From Acidobacteriota bacterium (GTDB taxonomy: Bacteria > Acidobacteriota > Terriglobia > Terriglobales > Acidobacteriaceae): 64,000 bases of DNA. Made by a program: the position numbers and the translations under genes. Positions 45,715 through 55,324 of the stretch are shown piece after piece. Numbering within the stretch: position 1 is the stretch's first letter; every line of letters starts with the position of its first letter. The notes beneath the pieces were generated by a model that saw only the letters and a program-made list of their open reading frames with translations, was not told the origin of the DNA and ran no database searches. The stretch lies in the NCBI GenBank assembly GCA_013289765.1, contig JABCZI010000003.1:1-64000 (forward strand). Direction: 5' to 3'.

Positions 45715-46944
45715 TTATACATACGCAGCTATCGCTTCAGTCACGGCGCGACGGTAGCAATCCCAGGTACACTCTTCAGCTTTTTTCCTGGCGGCACGGC
45801 CCATCGCGGGTAGCAAATCGCGGTTCTTGTCGCACCATCGCAATCCCTCTACTAGAGCATCGAGATCGCCTGGATGAAGCAACCTTCCTGAGGCTTCGGT
45901 CAGAACATCGGCCCCCCCTGTCGCTGTCGAGGCAATTGCGGGGAGTCCGCAGGCCATCGCTTCAAGCAGCACGAGCGCTAATCCTTCAAAAAACGAGGGC
46001 AACACGAATACATCTGCCCCGCGATAATGCTCGCGTAGTGCCTCCGAAGAAAGGGCCGATATGTGAGTGACACCCCTCGGCAGCGAGGCCCTTTTACTCT
46101 CACTTAATTGCCACGACCCCACAAGGTGCAACTCGGCTGACCGGAGCGAAGCCTTCTCCCATGCCTCAAGCAAGACGGGAATCCCCTTGCGCAACGAAAT
46201 CTGTCCGGCGTAGATGAAGCGCAGCACTTCCGACCCTGTATTCCGGTCGCCCGGTGTCCAAAATTCCAGGTCGACGCCATAAGGCGCCAACGCGATCGCC
46301 TTGTTTGGATGGAACGTTCGGACGGTTTCCGCGACGAAGCTGCTTGGGCACATCACGAGATCGGCGAGCTCCATCTCCTGGCGCTTTTGCTGGTGACGCA
46401 CGAAGCGGCTAGAGGGCAATCCCCCTGCGGGCAGCCAATCGACAAATTGCCGCGCGAGTTCCGCCTGTATATTCTCCCAAGCGGAATAATAGCCAATGGG
46501 CATGTCATAAATACATGCCTTTCCAAGACGCTTGGCCTCTTGAAATTGCCAGAGCGAACAGTCTTCGTAGGCGTGAACTGCGCGCACCCTGGGGCGGCTG
46601 CTTTCTTTGCGCATGGTGCGCATCAGCCAGGCGTTCGCTTCGTATGCAAGAACCTCGTCGCCCTGTCCTATAGCTCGCGTGATCAGGCGGCGCATTTCGC
46701 CTAGCCGCCCCTGAATCTTTGGTGCACCAACAAGCGCGAGAAAACGACGGCGCCGGAGCCGACGAGCCATCGGTCGTAAGGGGCTGATACCGTCAAGCAA
46801 TTGCAAAGTCAGCAATGATGGCATCCAGGCCACACAGAAAGCTTCCAATCGCTCGGCTTCGAAATGTGCGAGCGCGGCATTGTGTGAAAAAGGGCCACCG
46901 CTAGGATGCCCGAATAAAACAGTCACTCTCGCGAACCTCGCCAC
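45715..46944 (-). CDS. Glycosyltransferase family 4
   Basis: 409 residues. The C-terminal half is typical GT4: YAGQISLRKGIPVLLEAW, then LPSFFEGLALVLLEAMACG (E-x7-E). The N-terminal half contains VLFGHPSGGPFSHNAALAHFEA and an Arg-rich loop (MARRLRRRRFLAL). The start codon overlaps the end of the polymerase gene by 22 bases, so the pair is co-transcribed. Confidence 0.9.
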   Translation of the reverse strand: MARFARVTVLFGHPSGGPFSHNAALAHFEAERLEAFCVAWMPSLLTLQLLDGISPLRPMARRLRRRRFLALVGAPKIQGRLGEMRRLITRAIGQGDEVLAYEANAWLMRTMRKESSRPRVRAVHAYEDCSLWQFQEAKRLGKACIYDMPIGYYSAWENIQAELARQFVDWLPAGGLPSSRFVRHQQKRQEMELADLVMCPSSFVAETVRTFHPNKAIALAPYGVDLEFWTPGDRNTGSEVLRFIYAGQISLRKGIPVLLEAWEKASLRSAELHLVGSWQLSESKRASLPRGVTHISALSSEALREHYRGADVFVLPSFFEGLALVLLEAMACGLPAIASTATGGADVLTEASGRLLHPGDLDALVEGLRWCDKNRDLLPAMGRAARKKAEECTWDCYRRAVTEAIAAYV

Positions 46945-48458
46945 ACGCCCGCAGTACTGGAGCCACTTGCAAGCCTTTCCGTTTGCGTCGCCCTTGGAAG
47001 GGCGTGGGCAAAGCGCTTGCCCTTACCCTGATGAAAAACAATACCGGCGGTGAAAGCAAGTTGCAGAACTCCCCCGAGATATTGTACCAATTGCGACTCG
47101 ATCGTTAAGAAGGTCGGCAGCAGCGCGAGCCCAACCGTAATTGCACTCAGGCTCGAGGCTGTCGAAAAGAAAGCCAGTTCGTAAATTGCAAGAATACCCC
47201 CGACCAGTAACCCAACACCCACGATGCCCATCCAACCAAAATTCATGTATCCCTCTGCTTCAAACCCGCAAGCGATGGATACGGATGCGAGATCGCGCGC
47301 GTCGGTCAAACCGTACTCAACCTGAAAAAACTGATTGGCGAGGTTCACGGATGGTTTGTCAGGCCACAGGACACGCGGAATCAGATTTTTTATCAGGAGT
47401 GGATAACTGGTTCCGAGCTGGTAAGGTACGCTGTTAGGCGTTTTTTCGAGGATAAGTCCAGTCACTGTCAGAAGGGAGGAACGCGAACTGGTGGCGCTGA
47501 GTTGCTCATCTAATGGAGCGCGGCCTCCGAAAACATCCTCCCAACCGGAAATTGAGACATCAATCCACCTCACGACAGCGTCCATCACGCCAACTCCAAC
47601 ATCTCCGCGGCTCATTTCGTGGCGGATCGTGCCTTTTCCAGGCTGCAGGAAGAGGATAAGACATGCGACAACAGTAATCATGGGCCACGGGATCTTGCGC
47701 TTAAGGGACACGTCAGCCACACTAATCAACAGTAGCGGAACAACGATGGTGCCGAGAGATGCGTTGAATCTTGCGCCCGAAACCACACGGGTTATAAGAA
47801 ACACCGCGCCCAGCAGATAGTCCAGTTGAGAGAGACTTCGAAGGTGCCTTACCAAGACAAGCCAAAGAAAAGCTGCAAGAGGCAGGGCGCTGAATGCGAT
47901 GACACTGATATTCCAAACGACAGTGCCATAAAAAGGTACGCCGAAGACGTTCGAAACAATGCCGAGCAATAGCAGGATTTGAACCCGGGCTGGTGTGCGG
48001 TCGATGGTTTTGAAGAAGGGGAGCCGAAATGGCTGGCGCCCAACGAAATGAAGTGTCGTCATTCTTCCGGCTGCCATGGACAAGAGCCCGACTAACCCAA
48101 CCAGCATCGCCGTAGTGAGCACTGACCCGGGTAGATCGCTGCCATGGTCGAATGCGCTGGGCGATTGTCGCAGGGCCCCGAAGATAGCCACACCGAAGAA
48201 AACAAAATGCGCAGCGCACACCAACGCCCAGACCGGAATTCTGGTGGTGCGTGCCTGGCTCCAAGAGATATAGCCTTGAATAGTCATTGCCAGCAGCACG
48301 CCAGAGTAAACAAATTCGGTGAAAGTAATGTCCTGGCTGCTGATGGACCAAAGGGTCAAAAGGAGAACCGCACCAGCTAGCCAAAACAGGTAGTGACCTG
48401 AATGGTTCTGCAAACGACTCCTGGGCGAAAATGGAGTTGCCTGGATCAAGGATTGCAT
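46923..48458 (-). CDS. O-antigen polymerase-like membrane protein (Wzy-like)
   Basis: 511 residues with about eleven hydrophobic segments and a larger extracytoplasmic loop (about 280-360) that contains LIPRVLWPDKP, a motif common in O-antigen ligases and polymerases of the Wzy type. It probably joins repeat units in the periplasm, although a different lipid-linked glycan task cannot be excluded. Its presence beside an ABC-type exporter is unexpected, since Wzy normally works with Wzx. Confidence 0.8.
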   Translation of the reverse strand: MQSLIQATPFSPRSRLQNHSGHYLFWLAGAVLLLTLWSISSQDITFTEFVYSGVLLAMTIQGYISWSQARTTRIPVWALVCAAHFVFFGVAIFGALRQSPSAFDHGSDLPGSVLTTAMLVGLVGLLSMAAGRMTTLHFVGRQPFRLPFFKTIDRTPARVQILLLLGIVSNVFGVPFYGTVVWNISVIAFSALPLAAFLWLVLVRHLRSLSQLDYLLGAVFLITRVVSGARFNASLGTIVVPLLLISVADVSLKRKIPWPMITVVACLILFLQPGKGTIRHEMSRGDVGVGVMDAVVRWIDVSISGWEDVFGGRAPLDEQLSATSSRSSLLTVTGLILEKTPNSVPYQLGTSYPLLIKNLIPRVLWPDKPSVNLANQFFQVEYGLTDARDLASVSIACGFEAEGYMNFGWMGIVGVGLLVGGILAIYELAFFSTASSLSAITVGLALLPTFLTIESQLVQYLGGVLQLAFTAGIVFHQGKGKRFAHALPRATQTERLASGSSTAGVWRGSRE

Positions 48459-48616
48459 TTCGTTACTCTACCGTAGAATGTCGCCGCGGCGCTGGCCGCG
48501 AGACGGGAAATCCTGCTCAAAACCTGCCTGGGAACGTCGACGTACAGCAGGCCACGCAAAACGCGCTGTATACAGCCGAGTTGTGCGGAGCATGAGAGCC
48601 GATTCGACGATTGTAT

Positions 48617-49753
48617 TCAATTTTGCGATTCCAGCAGCGCGAGAAACTCCGCCAGAAACCGCTCTCGTCCGAAACGCTCCGTCGCACACCGTCTGGCGTT
48701 GCCAGCGAGATGCTGCCTGAGCAAGGGATCATTGATTACCCTACACATCGCGTCGGCAAGCTCCGCGGGTTGCTGCGCGTTTACCAGAAGGCCGTTGGTC
48801 TCGTGCTCGATGACTTCGGGCAATCCACCCTGTCGAGTGGCGATGACGGGCAGGCCTGAAAAACCAGCCTCGATTGCACTCAAGCCAAGTGGTTCCTGGG
48901 AACGGCTCGGAACAATGCAGAGATCCAAGTTCGAATAGATCTCTTGGCGGTCGCGAACGAAGTCATGCCATTTAACCCACTTACCAACACCCAATCCGAT
49001 GGATTTGCGTTCAAGTGCGCCTCTGTACGCAGATTCACTTTTTCCAAAGACGTGCAATTCGCAGCTTTCATGTTTCTGATGAACGACCGCAAACGCATCG
49101 AGAAGGTCATCATGCCCCTTCCACTCGCCCACCTGACCAACGATGCCAATCCGAAAAGTTGCTCCGGATTGCGGAATCGAATTCTTTGACGCCGAATCCG
49201 TAATCCCGTTGTAGATCACCCGAATTTTGGCTTCATCAATTCCGAGTTGCCGCAGCGAGCGAGCAACAGCTTGCGAGACGCAGACAAAACATTTTAGCCG
49301 GCGCGCAAACCAGCCGAAAACTCTGCGGTACTGAGGAAGATTGGGAACAAACTCGTGCAACCAATAAAGGTCCCGATCGGATCGCAAAAAGGGTAGCAAT
49401 AGAAGCAGATGATGCCAATTGGTGTGAATGACCTTCCTGGGTTCGAGATGCCGCAGCACCCGCGAGTATCTCCAGAGTAGGGCGGGTAAATACCAAACCT
49501 GTTCGACCGTCATGCGCAGGCACTCAGCGGTCAACGTGGCTGAGATGAAACCAATGTGCAGAACTTGCGCCGGTAGACCTGCTAGCTTCAGCCGATTTGA
49601 GAAATCGTTGTTGTTCCAGAAGCTGGTGACGAAAGAGACGGTTTCTCCATTTCGCGCAAGTCCCTCGCCCAATTCCAAAGCCATAACTTCTTTTCCAGAA
49701 ACATATCCCGCAGCACAGACAATCAGTATTGGAGCTTTCTCCATAGATTTCAT
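48617..49753 (-). CDS. Glycosyltransferase family 4
   Basis: 378 residues. IVCAAGYVSGKEVMALELG starts the acceptor domain; GIVGQVGEWKGHDDLLDAF and VPSRSQEPLGLSAIEAGFSG (E-x7-E type) form the donor site. The start overlaps the stop of the methyltransferase gene (ATGA, 49750-49753), which implies translational coupling. A 158-bp gap separates its stop from the polymerase start downstream. Confidence 0.9.
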   Translation of the reverse strand: MKSMEKAPILIVCAAGYVSGKEVMALELGEGLARNGETVSFVTSFWNNNDFSNRLKLAGLPAQVLHIGFISATLTAECLRMTVEQVWYLPALLWRYSRVLRHLEPRKVIHTNWHHLLLLLPFLRSDRDLYWLHEFVPNLPQYRRVFGWFARRLKCFVCVSQAVARSLRQLGIDEAKIRVIYNGITDSASKNSIPQSGATFRIGIVGQVGEWKGHDDLLDAFAVVHQKHESCELHVFGKSESAYRGALERKSIGLGVGKWVKWHDFVRDRQEIYSNLDLCIVPSRSQEPLGLSAIEAGFSGLPVIATRQGGLPEVIEHETNGLLVNAQQPAELADAMCRVINDPLLRQHLAGNARRCATERFGRERFLAEFLALLESQN

Positions 49754-50424
49754 TTAATTTTACGCAGCACAGCGAGGGAATGAACTACCTCAACGAGACA
49801 GAAGCGAGGGTCGTTCTGGATTACCTTTTCAAAGTACGCGCAAGAATCCGGGCGTCGCCAATCTTCTCCGGTCGGTGTGAAACTGTCATGCAGGCAGACC
49901 ACTCCGCCGGGAAGCATCTTTTCGGAAACGATCGTCCAATCGGTTTTAATACCTTCCCACGAATGGTCACCATCGATGAAAGCAAAATCCAACCGATCCG
50001 GAACTTGATTTGCTACCTCCCGGCTATAGCCACGTAATATGCGAATGCGGTTCTTCACTCCAGACCGTCGCAAATGTCGTTGGCAGATTGCCCAGCAGGG
50101 ATTGTTTTGTCTTTCGCTAGTCTCCTGCCAAGGATCAACGCAGTGCAAAAGGCCACCCGGCCCTAATACGCGAGCAATTATTGCAGCGGAAACACCCTGA
50201 TAGGTTCCAATTTCCAGCGCCTGACCAGCACCCGCGGCGTACCGCTCCAAAGCCTCCAGTTCAGCCGGAATCGTCTGGCTCGTCGCATTGGCAAGATTGG
50301 CCCAGTGTAAGAGGTTTAAGATCCGAGGGCGACAAAAAAAAAGCTTCTCCAAAGAACGCCTCATACGCCTCACCTCGGCGTCCTCCCGCTGATGCCAACT
50401 ATGACCCTTTGCACGACCAGCCAC
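49750..50424 (-). CDS. Class I SAM-dependent methyltransferase
   Basis: 224 residues. The SAM-binding motif is ALEIGTYQGVSA (69-80), with CVDPW as the acidic strand and FIDGDHSWEG as the Methyltransf_24-type motif. HDSFTP follows. Such enzymes methylate sugars or related small molecules; the acceptor is unknown. It overlaps the next glycosyltransferase by four bases. Confidence 0.85.
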   Translation of the reverse strand: MAGRAKGHSWHQREDAEVRRMRRSLEKLFFCRPRILNLLHWANLANATSQTIPAELEALERYAAGAGQALEIGTYQGVSAAIIARVLGPGGLLHCVDPWQETSERQNNPCWAICQRHLRRSGVKNRIRILRGYSREVANQVPDRLDFAFIDGDHSWEGIKTDWTIVSEKMLPGGVVCLHDSFTPTGEDWRRPDSCAYFEKVIQNDPRFCLVEVVHSLAVLRKIK

Positions 50425-50573
50425 GCTCCTGGCATAAATTTATTTGAAACCAAACCTATGGCCTATATCAAAAGAACAAAAATGCCGACCAAAGGACTTC
50501 GCGAAGGATCGTTGTCTTGAGCGTGAGTCTATTTGCTTATGCCATCGGTCGTAGGCTAATTTCGGGTCTGGAT

Positions 50574-51824
50574 TCATGAGGTTGACTTTCCCGACTGGTC
50601 CAATAGAGAATTGATAGCCACTGGGGTTGGAGTGTTAGATTCGCAATAAGCTCGCACAATCGAAGATACGCTCTCGGATATCGTTGGCGGCGAGACAATT
50701 TTACACCCCTGTTGGGCCAGCCGGACTAGTTGCGACGAAAGTGCTTCGATGTCTCCGGTAGCAAAGGTACCGCAGCTGGAGAGTTCTTCGGCGCAACCGC
50801 ACGCTTGGCTTACCAAACATGGCAAACTACTGGCCAACGATTCATTCACTACCAGCCCCCATGTTTCCCTGTAATCGCTGGGCAGCACGAGACAGTCCGC
50901 CGCCACATATGCCCGCGATATTTCCTTCTGGTTCAGAAAGCCTGCAAAAGAAGCCGGAGGAAGCATAGAACGATAGTTTGTACCCTCGACTTCCGGAGTC
51001 GCGGGCTGTCCTTCGGCATCGGAAACGACCCGGCAAGCACGGCGAAGCTCCGGTCCGAGCCCACCCGAACCGACGAACAAAAGGTGTAGTTTTGAGAGTA
51101 TTCCTTTTTCGAGCAGAACTCGGGCCGCGGCAATCAGATCCAGTGGACGCTTTTTCGGAATGAATTTGCCGCAAAACAGTATGCAGAACGCGTCTTCAGG
51201 AATACCCCACTGCTCCCGAAGTGCTTTGCGCTGTGGCCGGAGGGATGCTGCCTGGAGAGCAAAGCGCTCATTATCCACGGCGTATGGCGCCGGAAATAGT
51301 TTCGCTTCTTGAACTCCGCATTCTTCATAGAGTCGCCGGTTGGCTTTTCCTATGTAGAAAAATTTGTCCACCCGCCGGAAAAGCCAGTCATTTCTCATCC
51401 GTTTTATCGTCCTCTTCCACGGCGGCTCCAGAGCAAGGTCGTTGCTCTCGCCACGCAACCACACCTCGACGCCCACGGATTGAGCTTCCCTAACCGCTTG
51501 CCAATAGGCCGCAACCTGCCACCCTTGAATCCAAATTGCGTTTGCCTTGCTCACTCTCACCCGGTCGCGCAATCGCTCGCGGAGGCGACACTTCCAGAAA
51601 CTAGACGGAGTGGCCCCCTGTTCGACATCCAGAAAACGGTGGGTATAGCCAGACAAAGTATCGATGTCCCAGGCGAAGGTTTGGCCGAATTCGCGGTCCC
51701 TGCTGCGCCGGGTGCCGTGGTCAGTCAAATACCATACTTCAAATGGCACTCGGCCATCTCGCGCCAAGGCCTGCCACAACGGGACCTGATACTGAATCGG
51801 ATGCGTGGTTAGAATTGCTAGCAT
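50574..51824 (-). CDS. Glycosyltransferase family 4
   Basis: 416 residues. It begins LAILTTHPIQYQVPLWQALA, a very recognisable GT4 subgroup start. ILFCGKFIPKKRPLDLIAAA and LPSDYRETWGLVVNESLASS (E-x7-E) complete the active site. It lies at the downstream end of the long minus-strand operon, 32 bp after the acyltransferase; a 149-bp gap separates it from the methyltransferase gene. Confidence 0.92.
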   Translation of the reverse strand: MLAILTTHPIQYQVPLWQALARDGRVPFEVWYLTDHGTRRSRDREFGQTFAWDIDTLSGYTHRFLDVEQGATPSSFWKCRLRERLRDRVRVSKANAIWIQGWQVAAYWQAVREAQSVGVEVWLRGESNDLALEPPWKRTIKRMRNDWLFRRVDKFFYIGKANRRLYEECGVQEAKLFPAPYAVDNERFALQAASLRPQRKALREQWGIPEDAFCILFCGKFIPKKRPLDLIAAARVLLEKGILSKLHLLFVGSGGLGPELRRACRVVSDAEGQPATPEVEGTNYRSMLPPASFAGFLNQKEISRAYVAADCLVLPSDYRETWGLVVNESLASSLPCLVSQACGCAEELSSCGTFATGDIEALSSQLVRLAQQGCKIVSPPTISESVSSIVRAYCESNTPTPVAINSLLDQSGKSTS

Positions 51825-51856
51825 TAGCCCTTGCGGAGACTGTCGACCTAATGATT

Positions 51857-52456
51857 TTATGCACGTCCTAAATGACTGTCAGTGGCGACAAATGAGCGAC
51901 GCTGCAATAGACGTTGAGCGGGCACACCGACCACCACACTTCCGGGTGCAACGCTTCTGGTCACTACCGAACCGGCGCCCACAACGCACCCATCTCCCAG
52001 TTCCACGTCTTTTAAGATCACAACCTTCGCTCCAATCCAGCAGCAGTTGCCAATCTTTACTCTGCCAATGTCCATTGGCTGCTCGTTTGGTTTGAGACCC
52101 GGACCAACTTTGTGATTGGAATCCGTAATGTAGACATCTGGTCCGAACATATTGTGATCTCCAATCTCAACTAAACCGCAAGCGTCAATCATGAGGTTGC
52201 GGTTAAAGTAATTTCGGTCGCCGATTCGGATGCGGATGCCGCCGTAGTCCGCGTCGATGGGCCACAGCCAACATCCTTGGGTGAAAGCGTTATACGATCC
52301 GATCTCGATTTGCGAGCATCGTCGCACTCTTCCCAAGCCTTCCATGCGGTTACGCGCTCCAGCTTTCATTCCCAGAAACTGATACACCGCCAGCCGCAGC
52401 CGGCTCACTATGCCGTGGCTAGCGGTCAACAGTAAATATTCAAGAAGGTTTCTCAT
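51857..52456 (-). CDS. Hexapeptide-repeat acyltransferase (WcaF/colanic-acid type)
   Basis: 199 residues forming a left-handed beta-helix from imperfect hexapeptides (IEIGSYNAFTQGCWL, IRIGDRNYFNRNLMI, VKIGNCCWIGAKVVIL, VELGDGCVVGAGSVVT). The MDIGRVKIG segment with an upstream His (SNHKVG) carries the catalytic base. It probably acetylates a sugar in the repeat unit. The gene start overlaps the GT2 stop by four bases. Confidence 0.9.
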   Translation of the reverse strand: MRNLLEYLLLTASHGIVSRLRLAVYQFLGMKAGARNRMEGLGRVRRCSQIEIGSYNAFTQGCWLWPIDADYGGIRIRIGDRNYFNRNLMIDACGLVEIGDHNMFGPDVYITDSNHKVGPGLKPNEQPMDIGRVKIGNCCWIGAKVVILKDVELGDGCVVGAGSVVTRSVAPGSVVVGVPAQRLLQRRSFVATDSHLGRA

Positions 52457-53364
52457 CGAGTTTTGCGGGACCGGCGTATGAACTCCACAAAAGTTGACGC
52501 GCGCACCGGCTCGCGACTTTTCAAGACATCAAACGCGCCTTTGAAAAAAAGTCCGATACCCCCGAGACAAGACCTCAGCAACTGGTTCCTCGCCGAGAAG
52601 CGCAGGTGATTTATCAGCTTAATAGGGATGATTCCTAACACGAGGGGAAAAGGACAACGACGCACTGCGAATGCCAAGTCGTTGCAAACACCTGAACGGT
52701 GCTGGGCGGGAATGTCACGCGCAATGGTGGTTTTGTCGTGCCAAATGTGTACGCCTGGGAAGAGATGGATTTCCCAGTTCCGCTCGAGCAAACGAATACA
52801 AAGGTCCATTTCTTCGGATCCGTAATAGCCTGGGGCTGGCACGTAGAACCCACAATCGCGGGCAGCGGAGATCCGGAGGATGTGTCCACAACCAATAAAC
52901 ATATGAGTTGGCCGAGGCTCCGATCTGAGAGCCGTTTTTTCGCGGTCCGGGCTTAGAATATCGAATGCCACTGCGGCTACTTTCGGGTTTCTTTCCATGT
53001 GCTGCACTGCGAGGCTGATTTCATCTTCGGTTGTGAACCATGCATCGTCGTCCAAGCTGAGATAGAACTCCGCATTACTATCGCGCATGAGGTAGTTGCG
53101 CGCTTCCATATACCCTCGTGAGCGCTCCCATCGGATCCAGCGGGCCTCGGGATACTTTGAGCGAAGTTGCGGCGTATCGTCCTCGGAACCATCGTCCAGA
53201 ACTGCTACCCGAAGTCGCGGATATTGCTGACGTAACGCTGATTCGATGGCTTTCGGTAAGACTCCACAGCGATTGCGGGTCACGATGCCGACGAGCACTC
53301 CCCTTAAGCCCCGCGTGGCCGCGTGACTGTCGTCCCGATTTTGCGGCAAACTACTAACAGTCAT
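52453..53364 (-). CDS. Glycosyltransferase family 2
   Basis: 303 residues with a GT-A fold. VGIVTRNRCGVLPKAIESAL, VLDDGSEDDTPQL and SLDDDAWFT (DxD) are visible, followed by the GYYGSEEMDLCIRLLE motif (ED/EE acid) used by rhamnosyl-type transferases. It overlaps the genes on each side by four bases, so it is coupled within the operon. Confidence 0.92.
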   Translation of the reverse strand: MTVSSLPQNRDDSHAATRGLRGVLVGIVTRNRCGVLPKAIESALRQQYPRLRVAVLDDGSEDDTPQLRSKYPEARWIRWERSRGYMEARNYLMRDSNAEFYLSLDDDAWFTTEDEISLAVQHMERNPKVAAVAFDILSPDREKTALRSEPRPTHMFIGCGHILRISAARDCGFYVPAPGYYGSEEMDLCIRLLERNWEIHLFPGVHIWHDKTTIARDIPAQHRSGVCNDLAFAVRRCPFPLVLGIIPIKLINHLRFSARNQLLRSCLGGIGLFFKGAFDVLKSREPVRASTFVEFIRRSRKTR

Positions 53365-54317
53365 TTTGTCACTATAAGCCGGCAGGCCTTGGCCTTGCCG
53401 CGTAGGGTGGGTGCGAACACCATTCGGCCCGCAGGCACCTGGAGTATGGAAACAAGCGAGAATAACTCAAACAGGAGAAGTTTAAGGTAGTCAGAAAATT
53501 GGTTGCGTCCGAGCACTTTCGTCATCACATAGTGCCGGTTTACGAGCTGCATCTCAGCCATAAGCTTCGGATCGATCTTATGGGACCCGGGTTGCGAATC
53601 GTGGTAGATGCGTGCCGTCCGTGCGTTGGCTAGCGACCAGCACCTGCCCACTGTCAGCGACAACGTCAAATCTTCCATCAGCGAATACCCCTTGAAATGA
53701 TCAGGAAACGGTGGATCAGGCAGCGCTTCACGGCGGTAGAACGTGCACCCAGTGTTCAGCCACTCTACCCGCACAACTTCTGGAAGATCTTCGCGGTCGT
53801 CGGGGAGTAGATTCACCGCAGGACCGAGCACACTTCCGGCATACGACGATTCGGGGCGACCGTCAATAAGGCGGAAAACCAATCGGCTAATCCGGCCAGG
53901 TGATTGATAGCGCTGGTTGGTTATCATCGCGTTGACGCCGCCAATCCGATCATCTGATTGTAAAGCCCCCCATAGCCGCGCGACGCAGCCTGGCTCGAAT
54001 AATATATCGTCATCCATAAACCCGATCACCGGCTGAGAACAGCCACGAACGCCTTGATTGCGCTGACTCGCCGCGCCCGCCGACTCGCTGCTATGCCACG
54101 AGACCGTGGACCGCAGACTTGGTATAACTTCCTCACAAAGTGTACGAGTGCTTCGATCCGCCGATGCATCCACAATCCTCACCTCGGCAGGTTGGGCGGA
54201 TTGGTCCGCGAGGCTTTCAAGAGTCCTCCGCAGGGCCGCAGCGCGGTCTCGAGTTGGGATCACTACTCCAACTGGCAACATTTCAGCAGACATTAAATGA
54301 TCCTGTTTGCAGATCAC
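53361..54317 (-). CDS. Glycosyltransferase family 2
   Basis: 318 residues. VVIPTRDRAAALRRTLESL, RIVDASADRSTR and FMDDDILFEPGC (DxD) mark the nucleotide-sugar side, and GYSLMEDLTLSLTVG contains the catalytic acid. A hydrophobic stretch near the C-terminus (LLLFELFSLVSIL) suggests membrane contact. It lies 24 bp from the FkbM gene upstream. Confidence 0.92.
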   Translation of the reverse strand: MICKQDHLMSAEMLPVGVVIPTRDRAAALRRTLESLADQSAQPAEVRIVDASADRSTRTLCEEVIPSLRSTVSWHSSESAGAASQRNQGVRGCSQPVIGFMDDDILFEPGCVARLWGALQSDDRIGGVNAMITNQRYQSPGRISRLVFRLIDGRPESSYAGSVLGPAVNLLPDDREDLPEVVRVEWLNTGCTFYRREALPDPPFPDHFKGYSLMEDLTLSLTVGRCWSLANARTARIYHDSQPGSHKIDPKLMAEMQLVNRHYVMTKVLGRNQFSDYLKLLLFELFSLVSILQVPAGRMVFAPTLRGKAKACRLIVTK

Positions 54318-54341
54318 CGCAGCATGCGGAAACCCGCGGAC

Positions 54342-55199
54342 CTATGCGAAGAGCGCACGGATTTCGTCTTGCGACACAGCGGGCGGGGCAGCAAACAAAT
54401 TGCAACACCAAGTCAATGAAACCAAATCCAGGATCTGCTGGCCCGGAAGGATTTTCTGCCCTTCAAAGTCGTCCATATAGAAAAAGCGGTAGCCTTCCAA
54501 CGCCTTCGCAACCAACGCTACATCCGACCCTACTTCACCGAGAGTCTTAGGATTCAACTCAAAGCAGACTACTGGAGCACCAGGGCTTTGTAACAGAGTT
54601 TGTGCTCCCCTCAAGACCTGCGCTTCATATCCTTCGACATCGATCTTTATTAATGTTGGCCTACAGCCTGTGGACTCCACTACGGAATCCAGAGTCACTT
54701 CTGAGCACCATGTGAGCGTGTTGCCTGCTTGGGGGTTACCCGTGTCTTTGCGTACTTGCGCGAAGAGAGAATGGCTCTTATCGAAGGCAACCGAACACAC
54801 GCCTCCCGCCCGATCCGACACAGCACAGCACACGACAGAGATTTGACTCGCCAATCCCAGCCTTTGTATCGACTCTGTGAGCTTAGCGAAGGTGTCGTAT
54901 ACCGGCTCGAACGCCAGAATGCGGCAGTTGGCTAATTTTACTGCTTGAGCCAATTGGGTGGCGACGAATCCGATATTTGCCCCGACGTCAAACACTAGGG
55001 AACCCGGATGACGCAGGCACCACTCCGCCATCAGCTTAACTTCGGCACGTGAATGTTCCCTATTGTAGAAGGGCACTTCGCCTGCGAAGTCCCCAACGTG
55101 ACAGAGAAAGGGATAACCTAACCCACTCGTTGCCCTAAAAGATTTCACTCCCAAAAGGCGTAATGATTTGAGGATGGCTTTGCGGAAAGTCGTACTCAT
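54342..55199 (-). CDS. FkbM family methyltransferase
   Basis: 285 residues from the ATG at 55199. SAM-binding motif VFDVGANIGF (69-78), LAFEPVYDTF, and LIKIDVEGYEAQVLRGA as the FkbM signature. A GTG at 55349 extends the frame by 50 residues and would overlap the beta-helix gene by 25 bases; the extension has no family resemblance, so the ATG is preferred with moderate confidence. It probably O-methylates a sugar of the exported glycan. Confidence 0.88.
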   Translation of the reverse strand: MSTTFRKAILKSLRLLGVKSFRATSGLGYPFLCHVGDFAGEVPFYNREHSRAEVKLMAEWCLRHPGSLVFDVGANIGFVATQLAQAVKLANCRILAFEPVYDTFAKLTESIQRLGLASQISVVCCAVSDRAGGVCSVAFDKSHSLFAQVRKDTGNPQAGNTLTWCSEVTLDSVVESTGCRPTLIKIDVEGYEAQVLRGAQTLLQSPGAPVVCFELNPKTLGEVGSDVALVAKALEGYRFFYMDDFEGQKILPGQQILDLVSLTWCCNLFAAPPAVSQDEIRALFA

Positions 55200-55324
55200 C
55201 GGAAGTCTATGTTGGATCAAGAACGCTCGTAATCTTTGAGAAACAGACGCAATCGCCGCCCAGTTGTTAGCGGTCGCGCTTATGTAGCATACACTTCTAA
55301 ACCTTCCCTTGCCTTCAAAACCCT